NCBI RefSeq assembly: GCF_014197615.1
Contig: NZ_JACIFY010000004.1
Location: forward strand, 1-64,000
Origin: Rhizobium esperanzae
GTDB lineage: Bacteria; Pseudomonadota; Alphaproteobacteria; Rhizobiales; Rhizobiaceae
Length of the DNA stretch: 64,000 nucleotides
Direction of reading: 5' to 3'
Under the pieces are notes generated by a model, which saw only the letters and a program-made list of their open reading frames with translations, was not told the origin of the DNA and made no database searches. Both the position numbers and the translations under genes were made by a program. The stretch's first letter is position 1. Every line of letters starts with the position of its first letter. Positions 25,757-35,075 of this stretch are shown here, piece by piece.

Positions 25757-26713
25757 ATGTCCGCGCCTCTTGATCTCGACCAGTTGCAGACTTTCATCGC
25801 CATCGTCGATTCCGGCAGCTTCACCAAGGCCGCCGACAGGGTCTACAAGACCCAATCGGCCGTCTCCATGCAGATGCGCCGCCTCGAAGAGCGCATCGGC
25901 AAGCAGCTGTTCATCAAGGATGGACGCGGCAACCGGCTGACGGTCGAGGGCGAAAAACTGCTCAACTATGCCCGGCGCATCATCCGCCTCAACAACGAGG
26001 CGATCGCCGCCTTCGACGACAACAGGCTGGAGGGGACGCTGCGTATCGGCACGCCGGACGATTATGCCGACCGCTACATGCCCGAAATCATCGGCCGCTT
26101 CGCCAAGACCCATCCGAACGTCGAGCTCTACATCGTCTGCGAACCCTCGGTCGATCTTGCCGAGCGCATGCACAAGGGCGAGCTCGACATTGCGCTCGTC
26201 ACCCACAATCCGCGCGAGCGCATGTCCGACGTGGTGAGAACCGAGCCGCTCTGCTGGGTGGGTTCGGCCAACCATCCGCTCCGCGACGACGCGCCGGTGC
26301 CGCTGGCCGTCGGCCGGCGCGATTGCCAGTGGCGCCAGCTCGCCTGCTCGGCGCTCGATGCCGTGGGACGCGAACACCAGATCCTGTTCACCAGCTGGTC
26401 CTGCACCGTCGTTGCCGCGGCCGTGCTTGCCGGCATGGCGGTCTCGGTCATGCCGGAATCGGCGCTGCGAACCGGCATGAAGGTGCTGAGCCAGGCCGAC
26501 GGCTTTCCGGCGCTGCCGCCGGTGCAGATCGGCATCATGAAGCGGCCGGGCGTTTCGCTCTCGCTGATGAACGCGATCACCGCGCATATCACCGCCTGCC
26601 TCGACAACATCACGCCTGCTGTCGTCGACGACACCCTCGAGGCCGATGTCAAATCCGCCCAGGCCCGCCTTTATCCCAGGCTGAAGGCCGCCAACATGGT
26701 GCCGAGCTGGTAA
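25757..26713 (+). CDS. LysR-family transcriptional regulator
   Basis: The 318-residue regulator has a typical N-terminal helix-turn-helix (SFTKAADRVYKTQSAVSMQM at about residues 21-40). The effector-binding domain starts near residue 95 (GTLRIGTPDDYADRYMPEI), a form common in LrhA-like members. The start was placed at 25757, where GGGTG stands in a plausible ribosome-binding position; an ATG at 25745 lacks one. No divergent target gene is adjacent, since the upstream neighbour is the DUF1127 gene 258 bp away in the opposite direction. It is followed by the second two-hairpin repeat. Confidence 0.9.
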   Translation: MSAPLDLDQLQTFIAIVDSGSFTKAADRVYKTQSAVSMQMRRLEERIGKQLFIKDGRGNRLTVEGEKLLNYARRIIRLNNEAIAAFDDNRLEGTLRIGTPDDYADRYMPEIIGRFAKTHPNVELYIVCEPSVDLAERMHKGELDIALVTHNPRERMSDVVRTEPLCWVGSANHPLRDDAPVPLAVGRRDCQWRQLACSALDAVGREHQILFTSWSCTVVAAAVLAGMAVSVMPESALRTGMKVLSQADGFPALPPVQIGIMKRPGVSLSLMNAITAHITACLDNITPAVVDDTLEADVKSAQARLYPRLKAANMVPSW

Positions 26714-26718
26714 GGTTG

Positions 26719-26816
26719 CAAAGCGCGTCGCATCGGATCTCATTCATGCGGCGCGTTCTTTGTTTTCATGCATGTCGTTCTCCCGGGACCGCTGCGCGCT
26801 TCCGGGCGACGGTGCA
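26719..26816. repeat. Two-hairpin rhizobial intergenic repeat, copy 2
   Basis: AAAGCGCGTCGCAT and ATGCGGCGCGTTCTTT form hairpin one. CATGTCGTT...CCGGGCGACGGTG with the shared middle ACCGCTGCGC forms hairpin two. It aligns along its length with 21721-21828 but is GC-richer. It lies between the convergent LysR and TetR genes. Confidence 0.75.
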
Positions 26817-27443
26817 TCAGGCAGCATTCGGTAGGGTGGAGGCGAAAAGCGAGGCGCGGATGACGCGTTTCCACTCGTCGAGCACGCGCCGTGCGAGCGC
26901 CTCGTCGCTGACGGCCGCAAGCCGGATGACGGCGCCGATCAGGTGGCTGAACATGTAAGTGCGCGCATGCATCTGCTCGTCGCAAAGATCGGGAGCCAGC
27001 CGACGCACCGCGTCACGGAAGATGCCGGCGACGCGGCCGCTATGCTCGATATTCAGTTGCAGCAGATCCTGGTCAGTCTCCGTTCCCATCCAGACGCCGA
27101 GATAGACGGGATCGTCGTGGTAGGAATCGTAATACCAGTCGATGATGTCACAGACGAGGTCGAGCGCCTCGTCGAGCGAGCCGACATCGGCAAACATCGC
27201 CACTGTTTTTGCTTGGATCGCCGAGGCGTGCCGGTCGAACAGAGCTTTGACGATCGCCGCCTTCTCAGGAAAATACTGATAGACCGAGCCGATCGGCACC
27301 TTGGCGGCGACGGCGAGTTCGGTCATCCGCATGGCGTTGACACCCTTTTCGGCGATGATCCTGGCGGCGGCGGCGAGAATGAGATCCAGCCTCTGGATGC
27401 TGCGCTCCTGCTTCGGCTTTCTGCGCAAGCCGATCCGATCCAT
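26817..27443 (-). CDS. TetR-family transcriptional regulator
   Basis: The 208-residue repressor has a TetR DNA-binding domain at about residues 15-65 (AARIIAEKGVNAMRMTELAV, then IGSVYQYFPEKAAI). The helical ligand-binding domain contains a notable acidic/aromatic stretch, CDIIDWYYDSYHDDP. The ATG at 27443 is preceded by GGGGAAAG at ideal distance and was chosen over the upstream ATG at 27458. It stands 289 bp downstream of the autotransporter gene on the same strand; that gap holds no gene I can support. Its target and ligand are unknown. Confidence 0.9.
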   Translation of the reverse strand: MDRIGLRRKPKQERSIQRLDLILAAAARIIAEKGVNAMRMTELAVAAKVPIGSVYQYFPEKAAIVKALFDRHASAIQAKTVAMFADVGSLDEALDLVCDIIDWYYDSYHDDPVYLGVWMGTETDQDLLQLNIEHSGRVAGIFRDAVRRLAPDLCDEQMHARTYMFSHLIGAVIRLAAVSDEALARRVLDEWKRVIRASLFASTLPNAA

Positions 27444-27732
27444 GCTTTCCCCGCCCATGTCGTTCCCGTTCTTATCGTTCGCAAGGCGAGGCATCATGCC
27501 GAACCAGCGCGTCGGGCGGGTATGACATCGCAGGTCTTCATCAGCCGTAAACGGAAAGGCTCGCATTTTAACGATCGGCAAATGCGTATGGGATTCGGGA
27601 ATTTAACGTGCCCGCTGGTTGCACTTATATCCGACGGCCTTGAAATGGTTGCGGAATTCGGCGTTGGATCGCCGCTCGGGAATGATGGTCAGGCGGATTT
27701 ACGCATCTCGATCGCCGGATCTGCGACGGGCT

Positions 27733-30700
27733 TCAGAAACGCACCGACAGCGTCGCCTTGACCCCGTGCTGCTGCGCGTTTTCCGCAATCTGGCCGGAAT
27801 AGGCGATGCCGAGGCTGGAGGTTTCGTTCAGGTCGAAATCGAGGCCGGCATCGAGAATGAAGGCGTTCTCTGCCAGCGGCACACCGGCGACGGTGAACGC
27901 GTCTCCTCCTGCAAAGGCCTGCGTCGACACGGGAACGATGTCGCCGCTAGCATGTCGCCAGCCCGCCATGCCGCGCAGGGTGGCGTTCGTCTCGCCCAGG
28001 CGGATATCCATTTCGGTATGCAGTCCAAGCGTGGCGATTGTGGTGCTGGTCGTGCGGCTGGCGCTCTCGAGCGCGGCCGCCCCGCCCTCTTCGGTGAAGC
28101 CCGACGTCCGAATACCCACATGGGCGAGGTTGACGAAGGGCTCGAAGGAGGCCGCCGCGGTATCGAACCGATAGCCCAGCTCGGCAAAGGCCTGCAGCGT
28201 GCCGGCGTCGTAGCTCGCTTCCAGCCTGTCCTCGAAGCTTCCGATGGCGACGCTGCGATCGGTGTCGATCTGGTGCCAGCTGTGAGCAAGGCCGGAGCGG
28301 AAGGCGAGGTCGCCCCATTGCGTGCCGGCGTACAGACCGAGGTGATAATCGTCGCTCGCTCCCGATGAGCTTCGGTGCCGGGGATCGAACTCGGAATTGC
28401 TGTAACCGGCCAACAGGCCGAACCTGATGTCATCGACCATGGTGTCGACGCCGGCGAGAAAACCGCCGGTGTGGTGGTTGAGGGTCGCGGCATTGCCGTC
28501 GGTGCGTGTCTCGCTCCCGCCGCCAAAACCCATGCTCCAGAAAACCGGCGCATCCGAAGGATCGGCGGCTGCAAGTTCCGGACCGCCCGGCCAAAAGGCC
28601 TGTATCGGCATCGCTGTCGTGTCGGCATTGTCAAACGCCGAACGCAGGCGTTCATTGGCAGCTTCGCGGATAAAGAGGCTCTGCGTGATCAGCGCCGTTT
28701 TGATCGAGGCATGGATTTCACCGGAAAGCGCATTGAAGCCGGCCTGAACCTGCGACTCGTCGTCGGGCAATGTGACTATGGCATCGTAGAGAGCGTTGCC
28801 GGTTCCGAGATTCTCTGCGGCGCCGGCCGCGGCAGTCTGGTTGCGCGTCCGTGCCATGTCGCTGAAACTGACGTCGTTGCGCTCGATCTCCAGATAGACA
28901 TTGTTCGGATCATAAGAAAGACCCGCAGAAAGGAAGGCGTAATTGGAGGTGACCGCACCGAAGGTGCCGTTGATCCCGCCGGTGGCGGTCAGGATCGTGT
29001 AGGTGGAGAAAGGCTTGTAGGCGCCATTCATCCCGACATGGGCAACAGTGGCGCCGTTGAGGAAGGCAATGCCTGCGACCGAGATCAAATCGCTGGCCGT
29101 GCTGGCGGGATCCACCTCGACCTCATAGGTGGAACTGGGATCGAAGGTGAGGTTGCCGCCGACGGTCAATGTTCCGATGGAATTGCCCGGCGCGATGGTC
29201 GCGCCCACCCCGGCGGTTACCGCACCGGTATGACCCGACCCGGCCAGCGTGCCGCCCGTCATCATCAGGATGCCGCCAAGGCTGCCATTAACGATCAGGC
29301 GCCCGTCCGAAACCGTGGTCGTGCCGGTAAAGCCCGAACTGTTGCCGGTCAGGCGCAAGGTGCCGCTGCCGAGCTTGGTGAGGGCGCCGCTGCCGGAGAA
29401 TATGCCGCCATAGGTGCCGTTGCTCGCCTGGTCGATGGTCAAGTCGGCGCTGCCGATCGCGATCTCGCCGCCGCTTCCCGAAAGCTGGCCCATGGTCAGG
29501 TCGAAACCGCCGAGATCGAGTATGCCGCCATTGACCGCATAGGCACCGTTCTGCACGAAGGCGCCGGCACTGCCCGCCTGCAAGGTGCCGGCCTCCACCG
29601 TCGTCGTCCCGCCATAGCTGTTGCTGCCCGAAAGGCTGAGCGTCCCGGTACCCTGCTTGGTCAAACCACCGGCGCCTTGCAGATCCGTGGATATGCCGAT
29701 GGCAAAGCCGTTCGTGTCTATAAAGGCACCGCCGGTGTCGAAGGTGACCTCGCCCGCGTTGAAACCGCCCAGGAAATTCGCCTCGTTGCCCGTTGCACGC
29801 AGAATGCCGCCGTCGAAGACGAGGGTAGCGTCGCCCGCGCCTCCATCGATATAACCAGTCTCCAGAACGCCGCGTCCGCCGCCAGCGCTGCCGACGAGTT
29901 CTATAGTTCCGACAGCGCCCGAATCGTCGGCGATGACGACCCCGGAGGCGGAAAGCAGGCCGCCATTTTCGACAGTCACACGACCTGTCCCGAATTCGCC
30001 CACATACAGTCCGCCGGAATTGACCCAGCTCGACCCCGCCCCGGTTATGCTGACCACGCCGCTGCCATCTGTACTGAAGCCGACATAGCCGTCGCTTGAG
30101 GTGACCGAGCCGCCATCCGAAATGGTCAGCGTTCCCGCTCCCGCCTCGCCGACCGACAGATCGGCGGAATTGCTCCAGAGCGAGCCTGCGCCGGTGACGG
30201 TGACCTCGCCGATGGCGCTGGAATCATTGCTGATATAGCCGGAAGCGCTGGTGACTGTCCCGCCATTCGAAATGATCAGCGAGCCGGTACCGCTGTCACC
30301 GACATAGAGACCCTGCGAATTGGTCCAGGTCGAGCCGCTGCCGGTGACCGTGACCGTGCCGCTGGCACCTGAGAAATAGCCGAGACGGCCGAATATATTA
30401 TCGACCGCGCCGCCATCTTCGATGGTGAGCGTGCCGGTGCCCTGATGGCCGATATAGAGGTCGTCGGAATTGCTCCAGGTCGAGCCAGCCCCGGTGACCG
30501 TCACCGTGCCGATCGCGCCGGGATCAACACCGAGCACGCCGATATCATTGCTGACCTCGCCGCCGTTGCGGATGATCAGGGCTGCATCGTCGCCGTTCTG
30601 GTCGCCAACGAGGAGGTCGGCATTGATCGTCCATGGGCTCGGTTGTGTGCCAGGGCCGGTGCCGTTCGGATCGTTGCCATCGACAATCTCGGTATCGTTG

Positions 30701-30828
30701 CCGTCGATGACCTGCGCCCATCCCGGCGCTGCTGCCAGCATCAGTGCCAGCGCCGCGCTACTCGCCGATCCCACAAGCCGCAGAATGGCCATCCGATGGA
30801 TTGCCGCCCCGTCTGTCTCCTCGCCCAT
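27733..30828 (-). CDS. Large autotransporter (type Va) with repeat-rich passenger
   Basis: This 1031-residue surface protein has a signal peptide (about 1-38, ending GWAQ). Its passenger begins with four exact-length 50-residue repeats. Next comes a beta-helix section with autotransporter-associated strand repeats (GGTTTVEAGTLQAG and TGTTTVSDGRLIVNG blocks), and last a C-terminal barrel of about 270 residues ending LSVRF. Blocks such as LTKLGSGTLRLTG and GNSIGTLTVGGNLTF mark the beta-helix core. It is expected to stay anchored in, or be cleaved from, the outer membrane and to act in adhesion. The ATG at 30828 was chosen; an ATG at 30792 also gives a signal peptide. It stands alone. Confidence 0.92.
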   Translation of the reverse strand: MGEETDGAAIHRMAILRLVGSASSAALALMLAAAPGWAQVIDGNDTEIVDGNDPNGTGPGTQPSPWTINADLLVGDQNGDDAALIIRNGGEVSNDIGVLGVDPGAIGTVTVTGAGSTWSNSDDLYIGHQGTGTLTIEDGGAVDNIFGRLGYFSGASGTVTVTGSGSTWTNSQGLYVGDSGTGSLIISNGGTVTSASGYISNDSSAIGEVTVTGAGSLWSNSADLSVGEAGAGTLTISDGGSVTSSDGYVGFSTDGSGVVSITGAGSSWVNSGGLYVGEFGTGRVTVENGGLLSASGVVIADDSGAVGTIELVGSAGGGRGVLETGYIDGGAGDATLVFDGGILRATGNEANFLGGFNAGEVTFDTGGAFIDTNGFAIGISTDLQGAGGLTKQGTGTLSLSGSNSYGGTTTVEAGTLQAGSAGAFVQNGAYAVNGGILDLGGFDLTMGQLSGSGGEIAIGSADLTIDQASNGTYGGIFSGSGALTKLGSGTLRLTGNSSGFTGTTTVSDGRLIVNGSLGGILMMTGGTLAGSGHTGAVTAGVGATIAPGNSIGTLTVGGNLTFDPSSTYEVEVDPASTASDLISVAGIAFLNGATVAHVGMNGAYKPFSTYTILTATGGINGTFGAVTSNYAFLSAGLSYDPNNVYLEIERNDVSFSDMARTRNQTAAAGAAENLGTGNALYDAIVTLPDDESQVQAGFNALSGEIHASIKTALITQSLFIREAANERLRSAFDNADTTAMPIQAFWPGGPELAAADPSDAPVFWSMGFGGGSETRTDGNAATLNHHTGGFLAGVDTMVDDIRFGLLAGYSNSEFDPRHRSSSGASDDYHLGLYAGTQWGDLAFRSGLAHSWHQIDTDRSVAIGSFEDRLEASYDAGTLQAFAELGYRFDTAAASFEPFVNLAHVGIRTSGFTEEGGAAALESASRTTSTTIATLGLHTEMDIRLGETNATLRGMAGWRHASGDIVPVSTQAFAGGDAFTVAGVPLAENAFILDAGLDFDLNETSSLGIAYSGQIAENAQQHGVKATLSVRF
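29911..30510 (-). repeat. Four 50-residue (150-bp) coding repeats in the autotransporter passenger
   Basis: Each unit follows the pattern GxVTVTGAGSxWxNSxxLyvGxxGtGxLtIxxGGxv and is exactly 50 residues long. A degenerate half unit precedes the first. Differences between units are scattered, so the array is old and not a fresh expansion. Confidence 0.88.
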
Positions 30829-31016
30829 CTTCGCTCGCAAAGCGTCCCCGCCATAATTCGCTCGCGTAGAAATAGCCCAATCGGTTTAAATATTAGTAAC
30901 CATGTTTCGGAAATTATTCTTCAATCGACGGAGATAAGCGGTTTCCCCCGCCTGTGTTCCTCGATGAAACCGGCACTGTTGCGATGGCTATATTGCCGGC
31001 AAGCCCGGGCAAGACG

Positions 31017-31433
31017 TTATCCCATTGCCATCCATACGGCGAGCCAGATCCACATGGCGGCGAGCGTGAGGTAACCGGCGGCAAAGAGCGGGCTGCGGTA
31101 GCGCAGATCGTTGCTGGTGACATGCACAGCGGCATGGGCATAACGCAGGGCGACGAAGAGCCAGGCGAGGCAGACGGCCGGGAGATTATCGGCCTCGGTG
31201 ACATAGAGAAGAATAGAGCAGGCGTAGAACAGCACCGGCAGTTCGAACTGGTTGGCCAGGCAATTCTTGACGACGAGGCTTGTCGCCGGCTCGTCGCGAT
31301 TTTCGCGGTAGTCGGATTTCGCGATGCTGCCGGCACGGACCATTTTTGCACGCCGCAGCCCGAGCAGCGCATAAAGACCATAGACCAGAGCCACATGGGC
31401 AAGGAGTGGCCAGAAGATTTGATAGCCGGTCAT
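31017..31433 (-). CDS. MAPEG-family membrane protein
   Basis: The 138-residue inner-membrane protein has about four hydrophobic helices. The family-like stretch NRDEPATSLVVKNCLANQFELPVLFYA lies in the middle (quoted in parts: LVVKNCLANQFELPVLFYA). The MAPEG family includes glutathione-dependent microsomal enzymes; bacterial members are mostly uncharacterised. The ATG at 31433 (MTGYQIFWPLLAHV) starts the first helix. It stands between the autotransporter and a four-helix hypothetical gene, all on the minus strand but with gaps of more than 150 bp, so an operon is unlikely. Confidence 0.85.
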   Translation of the reverse strand: MTGYQIFWPLLAHVALVYGLYALLGLRRAKMVRAGSIAKSDYRENRDEPATSLVVKNCLANQFELPVLFYACSILLYVTEADNLPAVCLAWLFVALRYAHAAVHVTSNDLRYRSPLFAAGYLTLAAMWIWLAVWMAMG

Positions 31434-31591
31434 ATCGCGCGCCTCAGTCCTTTTTACGTCCGCATTCGATGCGAATGCACTAGCCGAAAGAGGCACCAGA
31501 TACCAGCACAGGACAACGCCCTATCGGCCCCTGCGTCGTTAAGGCATATGCCTTCCGATCCGTGATGGCGCCGGATCGGCTGAACGGCGCC

Positions 31592-32146
31592 TCAGTGCTC
31601 GCGCGGCGCGAGCCAGCGGATGATCGCAAGCCGGGCAAGGAGGATGAAGCAGATGGCGAGACTTGCGAATTTCAGCCGCGTCATCCACGGCAGCAGTTGA
31701 GCGGCAAGACTTGCAGATCCGCCGTTGCCGAAGGCGATCAAGCTCGCAATGTTCTCGCTGTAATCTGCGATGCCGTAGATGAAAGGCAACAGATAGACCG
31801 CCTTTGCGGCGAGCGGATGCACCGACCGGCCGAACCATGAGGGGGCAGAACCAAGCATGAGGAAGGCCAGAAACAGCAGCGCCGTCAGCAAGGCCGGAAA
31901 GATCAGTTCCGGCCCGAAATACATGGCGCGCAACAGCCTGGTCGCCGTCTCGTTCTCATCGAGCAGCTTCTGCATGTGGAAGACGGCCGACTCGTCGTAA
32001 CCGGCGAAATAAGTATCGAGCACCGCCTGCCCGGTCTCGTGTTTGAAGGGGACGACGAAGCCGAAGGTCGTCCAGGCGAGCACGGCGAGGCAAAGGGCTG
32101 CGAGCAGCGCGACGATCCAGAGCGGAATTGCGCTGCCCGCTTTCAT
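31592..32146 (-). CDS. Four-helix inner-membrane hypothetical protein downstream of guaB
   Basis: The 184-residue protein has about four hydrophobic helices: residues 8-28, 82-100, 115-130 and 155-175. Between the first two lies a soluble segment rich in charged residues (YDESAVFHMQKLLDENETATRL). No family is recognised. Its ATG lies 2 bases from the guaB stop codon (32149) on the same strand, so it is very likely co-transcribed with guaB. A link to purine synthesis is not evident. Confidence 0.75.
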   Translation of the reverse strand: MKAGSAIPLWIVALLAALCLAVLAWTTFGFVVPFKHETGQAVLDTYFAGYDESAVFHMQKLLDENETATRLLRAMYFGPELIFPALLTALLFLAFLMLGSAPSWFGRSVHPLAAKAVYLLPFIYGIADYSENIASLIAFGNGGSASLAAQLLPWMTRLKFASLAICFILLARLAIIRWLAPREH

Positions 32147-32148
32147 GA

Positions 32149-33633
32149 TCAGAGGCCGGCGCCCGGATAGTTCGGGCTCTCGCGGGTGATCGTCACGTCA
32201 TGGGCGTGGCTTTCACGAAGACCGGCGCCGGAGATGCGCACGAAGGTGGCGCGCTCCTGGAAATCCTTCAGATCCTTGCCGCCGACATAACCCATGGCTG
32301 CCTTGAGACCACCGGCGAGCTGGTGGACGACGGCCGAGACCGGTCCCTTGTAAGGCACCTGGCCCTCAATGCCTTCCGGGACGAGCTTCAGCGTGTCGCG
32401 CACCTCGGCCTGGAAATAGCGGTCGGCTGAGCCGCGCGCCATGGCGCCGACGGAGCCCATGCCGCGATAGGCCTTGAAGGAGCGGCCCTGGTAGAGATAG
32501 ACCTCGCCGGGGCTTTCGTCGGTGCCGGCCAGCAGCGAGCCGATCATGACGGCGGAAGCGCCGGCGGCGATCGCCTTGGCCAGATCACCCGAGAATTTGA
32601 TGCCGCCATCGGCGATGACCGGCACGTCCTGATCCTGGGCCGCCTGGACGGCCGACATGATGGCGGCGAGCTGCGGAACGCCGACGCCGGCGACGATGCG
32701 CGTCGTGCAGATCGAACCCGGGCCGATGCCGACCTTGACGGCATCCGCGCCGGCATCGATGAGCGCTCTGGTGCCGTCATAGGTGGCGACGTTGCCGGCC
32801 ATGATCCTGACCGAGTTGGAAAGCTTCTTGACGCGGGTGACGGCATCGAGAACGCGCTGCGAATGACCGTGGGCGGTGTCGACGACCAGAAGGTCGACGC
32901 CGGCCTCGATCAGGCGCTCGGCGCGCTCGAAGCCGTCATCGCCGACACTGATGGCGGCGGCGGCGCGAAGCCTGCCCTGCGCATCCTTGGAGGCGTTCGG
33001 GTTCAGCTGCGACTTCTCGATATCCTTGACGGTGATGAGACCGACGCAGCGGCCTTCGGTATCGACCACCAGCAGCTTTTCGATGCGATGCGAATGCAGC
33101 AGGCGCTTGGCTTCCTGCTGATCGACGTTCTCCTTGACGGTGACCAGATTGTCCTTGGTCATCAACTCGTGGATCTTCTGCTCCGGATCGGAGGCGAAGC
33201 GGACGTCGCGGTTGGTGAGAATGCCGACGAGGCGGCCGGACTTCTCCACGACCGGGATGCCGGAAATGCCGTGCGACTTCATCAGGCCCAGCGCTTCGGC
33301 AAGCTTTGCCTCCGGACCGATGGTGACCGGATTGACGACCATGCCGCTTTCGAACTTCTTCACCTGGCGGACCTCTTCGGCCTGCTCGATCGGCGTCAGG
33401 TTGCGGTGGATGACGCCGAGGCCGCCGGCCTGGGCCATGGCGATCGCCAGGCGGCTTTCTGTGACGGTATCCATGGCCGAAGAGAGGATCGGGATGTTGA
33501 GATCGAAATCGCGGGCGATGCGGGTTGCGATGTTCGTCTGGCCGGGCATGACCTCGGAATGACCGGGCTGCAGCAGCACGTCGTCGAAGGTAAGCGCGTC
33601 CGCGCCGGTTGCCGTTTCAATGATGCGTGCCAT
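32149..33633 (-). CDS. guaB: IMP dehydrogenase
   Basis: GuaB converts IMP to XMP with NAD, the committed step of GTP synthesis. The 494-residue protein has the N-terminal barrel start [16 protein letters not shown], two CBS domains at about residues 95-205 ([23 protein letters not shown] and the [18 protein letters not shown] unit), and the active-site loop [11 protein letters not shown] with the catalytic Cys near residue 303. The ATG at 33633 was chosen; a TTG two codons upstream is less likely. It is followed by a four-helix membrane protein gene after 2 bp. Confidence 0.96.
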   Translation of the reverse strand: MARIIETATGADALTFDDVLLQPGHSEVMPGQTNIATRIARDFDLNIPILSSAMDTVTESRLAIAMAQAGGLGVIHRNLTPIEQAEEVRQVKKFESGMVVNPVTIGPEAKLAEALGLMKSHGISGIPVVEKSGRLVGILTNRDVRFASDPEQKIHELMTKDNLVTVKENVDQQEAKRLLHSHRIEKLLVVDTEGRCVGLITVKDIEKSQLNPNASKDAQGRLRAAAAISVGDDGFERAERLIEAGVDLLVVDTAHGHSQRVLDAVTRVKKLSNSVRIMAGNVATYDGTRALIDAGADAVKVGIGPGSICTTRIVAGVGVPQLAAIMSAVQAAQDQDVPVIADGGIKFSGDLAKAIAAGASAVMIGSLLAGTDESPGEVYLYQGRSFKAYRGMGSVGAMARGSADRYFQAEVRDTLKLVPEGIEGQVPYKGPVSAVVHQLAGGLKAAMGYVGGKDLKDFQERATFVRISGAGLRESHAHDVTITRESPNYPGAGL

Positions 33634-33761
33634 GGCCAAATTCCTTCATTTTAGAAAAATGCGAGCCTGCCGGGAAACGAATCGTCCGCCCCGGCGGTGT
33701 GCATGAGTTGCTTGGAAGTTGGCGAGGGCTGGTAACACGTCTATGACAGGAAGGAAATAGC

Positions 33762-33787
33762 AAAAAGCCCGGCATGTGAGCCGGGCT
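33762..33787 (-). terminator. Intrinsic terminator after the metallo-hydrolase gene
   Basis: On the minus strand an AGCCCGGC/GCCGGGCT 8-bp stem with a 6-base loop is followed by TTTTTG. It lies 55 bases past the stop codon of the gene at 33842 and upstream of guaB. Confidence 0.85.
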
Positions 33788-33841
33788 CGTCATGGGTGCC
33801 ATGCACCCAGAGCAATTCGGAAAAATCGAACCGCTTCCCGC

Positions 33842-34834
33842 TCAGATGTCGAACTGATAGGTCTTCGGCACGAAGCGGTAGCCGCCGTCCTGCCGCTCGA
33901 CGAAGCCGACCGCCGGGAACGGCATGTGGTAGCCGAGGAAGGCGATCTTGTCGGTCGCGATCATGTCGAAAACCTTGCGGCGGCTGGCGGCTGCCTGCCT
34001 CTTGTCCATGTCGAAACGCACCTCCCAATCCGGGCGCAGCAGCGACAGGATGTAATGATTGGCCGTATCGCCGGTGAGAACGAGGCGTTTGCCCTCGGAT
34101 TCGACGTGGAAGATCATATGTCCCGGCGAGTGGCCGGCCGCCAGCATCGCGGTGACGCCGGGAGCGAAACCGTCGCCATCCTTGATGAAGGTCGTCTTTT
34201 CGGCAAGCGGCGCCACATTGGCGAGCACCGCCTTGTGGCCAGCCTCGGCCGGCGTGCCCTCGCGCGATCTGTTCGACCAGAAATCATATTCGGCCTGGCC
34301 GATGACATAGCGGGCATTCCTGAAGGCAGGTGCGCCATTCTCCATCAGACCGCCGATATGATCGCCGTGCAGATGGGTCAGCGCGACGATCGTGACGTCG
34401 TCGGGCGAATATCCAGCCGCTTTCAGGCCTTGAACAAGCTTGCCGCTGCCCCTTGCGCGGCCGCTCTCGCCAAAGCCGGTATCGACGAGAATGACATCCG
34501 AACCGGTATCGACAAGGGCCGGCGTATAGCCGTTCAGCAGCTTGTCGTCGGGCAGGAAGTTTGCCGTCAGCAACGCTTTGACGGTTTCCGGATCCTGATT
34601 GGTGCCGTAGGTTTCATAGGGTTTTTCGGAGATGTTGATGCCGTCGCGCACCGCGGTAAATTTATAGGAGCCGAGTTTGAACTGATTGATTTCGGGCAAA
34701 GGCGTTACATCCATATTTCTGCTTTCTCCAATCGCGGCCGCTTCGGCCTTCTCTCTCAAAATTGCCGGCGCCGCCAGCAGGCCGAGCCCTGCTGCGAAAA
34801 ACGTACGCCGTTTCAGTCGCGTCGAAATTGCCAT
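33842..34834 (-). CDS. Tat-exported metallo-beta-lactamase-fold hydrolase
   Basis: The 330-residue protein begins with a twin-arginine signal (RLKRRTFFAAGLGLLAAPAI at residues 6-25), so the folded enzyme is exported to the periplasm. The metallo-beta-lactamase fold is shown by LTHLHGDHIGGL (zinc HxHxDH), AAGHSPGHM and LTGDTANH. Relatives include quorum-quenching lactonases and other esterases, so the substrate is open. The ATG at 34834 was chosen because the signal starts there; the open frame upstream is non-coding. It is divergent from an MFS gene with 241 bp between. An intrinsic terminator follows. Confidence 0.9.
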   Translation of the reverse strand: MAISTRLKRRTFFAAGLGLLAAPAILREKAEAAAIGESRNMDVTPLPEINQFKLGSYKFTAVRDGINISEKPYETYGTNQDPETVKALLTANFLPDDKLLNGYTPALVDTGSDVILVDTGFGESGRARGSGKLVQGLKAAGYSPDDVTIVALTHLHGDHIGGLMENGAPAFRNARYVIGQAEYDFWSNRSREGTPAEAGHKAVLANVAPLAEKTTFIKDGDGFAPGVTAMLAAGHSPGHMIFHVESEGKRLVLTGDTANHYILSLLRPDWEVRFDMDKRQAAASRRKVFDMIATDKIAFLGYHMPFPAVGFVERQDGGYRFVPKTYQFDI

Positions 34835-35075
34835 ATATCCCTTCCCCCAAGCCGTGTGGTGTGTCGCCGCACGATCTCGTTTCCCGCCGGATTTTGTGTC
34901 GAATTTCCTGTCTTGGCGGCGTCGACATAAGACAATGTTGGCAGGGGACCTTGTCGGACAAGCGCTCTCACGCAGACGTGAAGCAAACATGGCATCGAAC
35001 CGGATTTGAGCATTGGCAGGCCTCTGAAGTGGGACTAAACAGCACGGGCCTTCCCGCCCATCAAGGCTCCCGCCT

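Noticed and set aside
28375..30099. 574-codon open frame on the plus strand
   Set aside because: It runs opposite the repeat-rich autotransporter passenger; its length follows from the base composition of the repeats.
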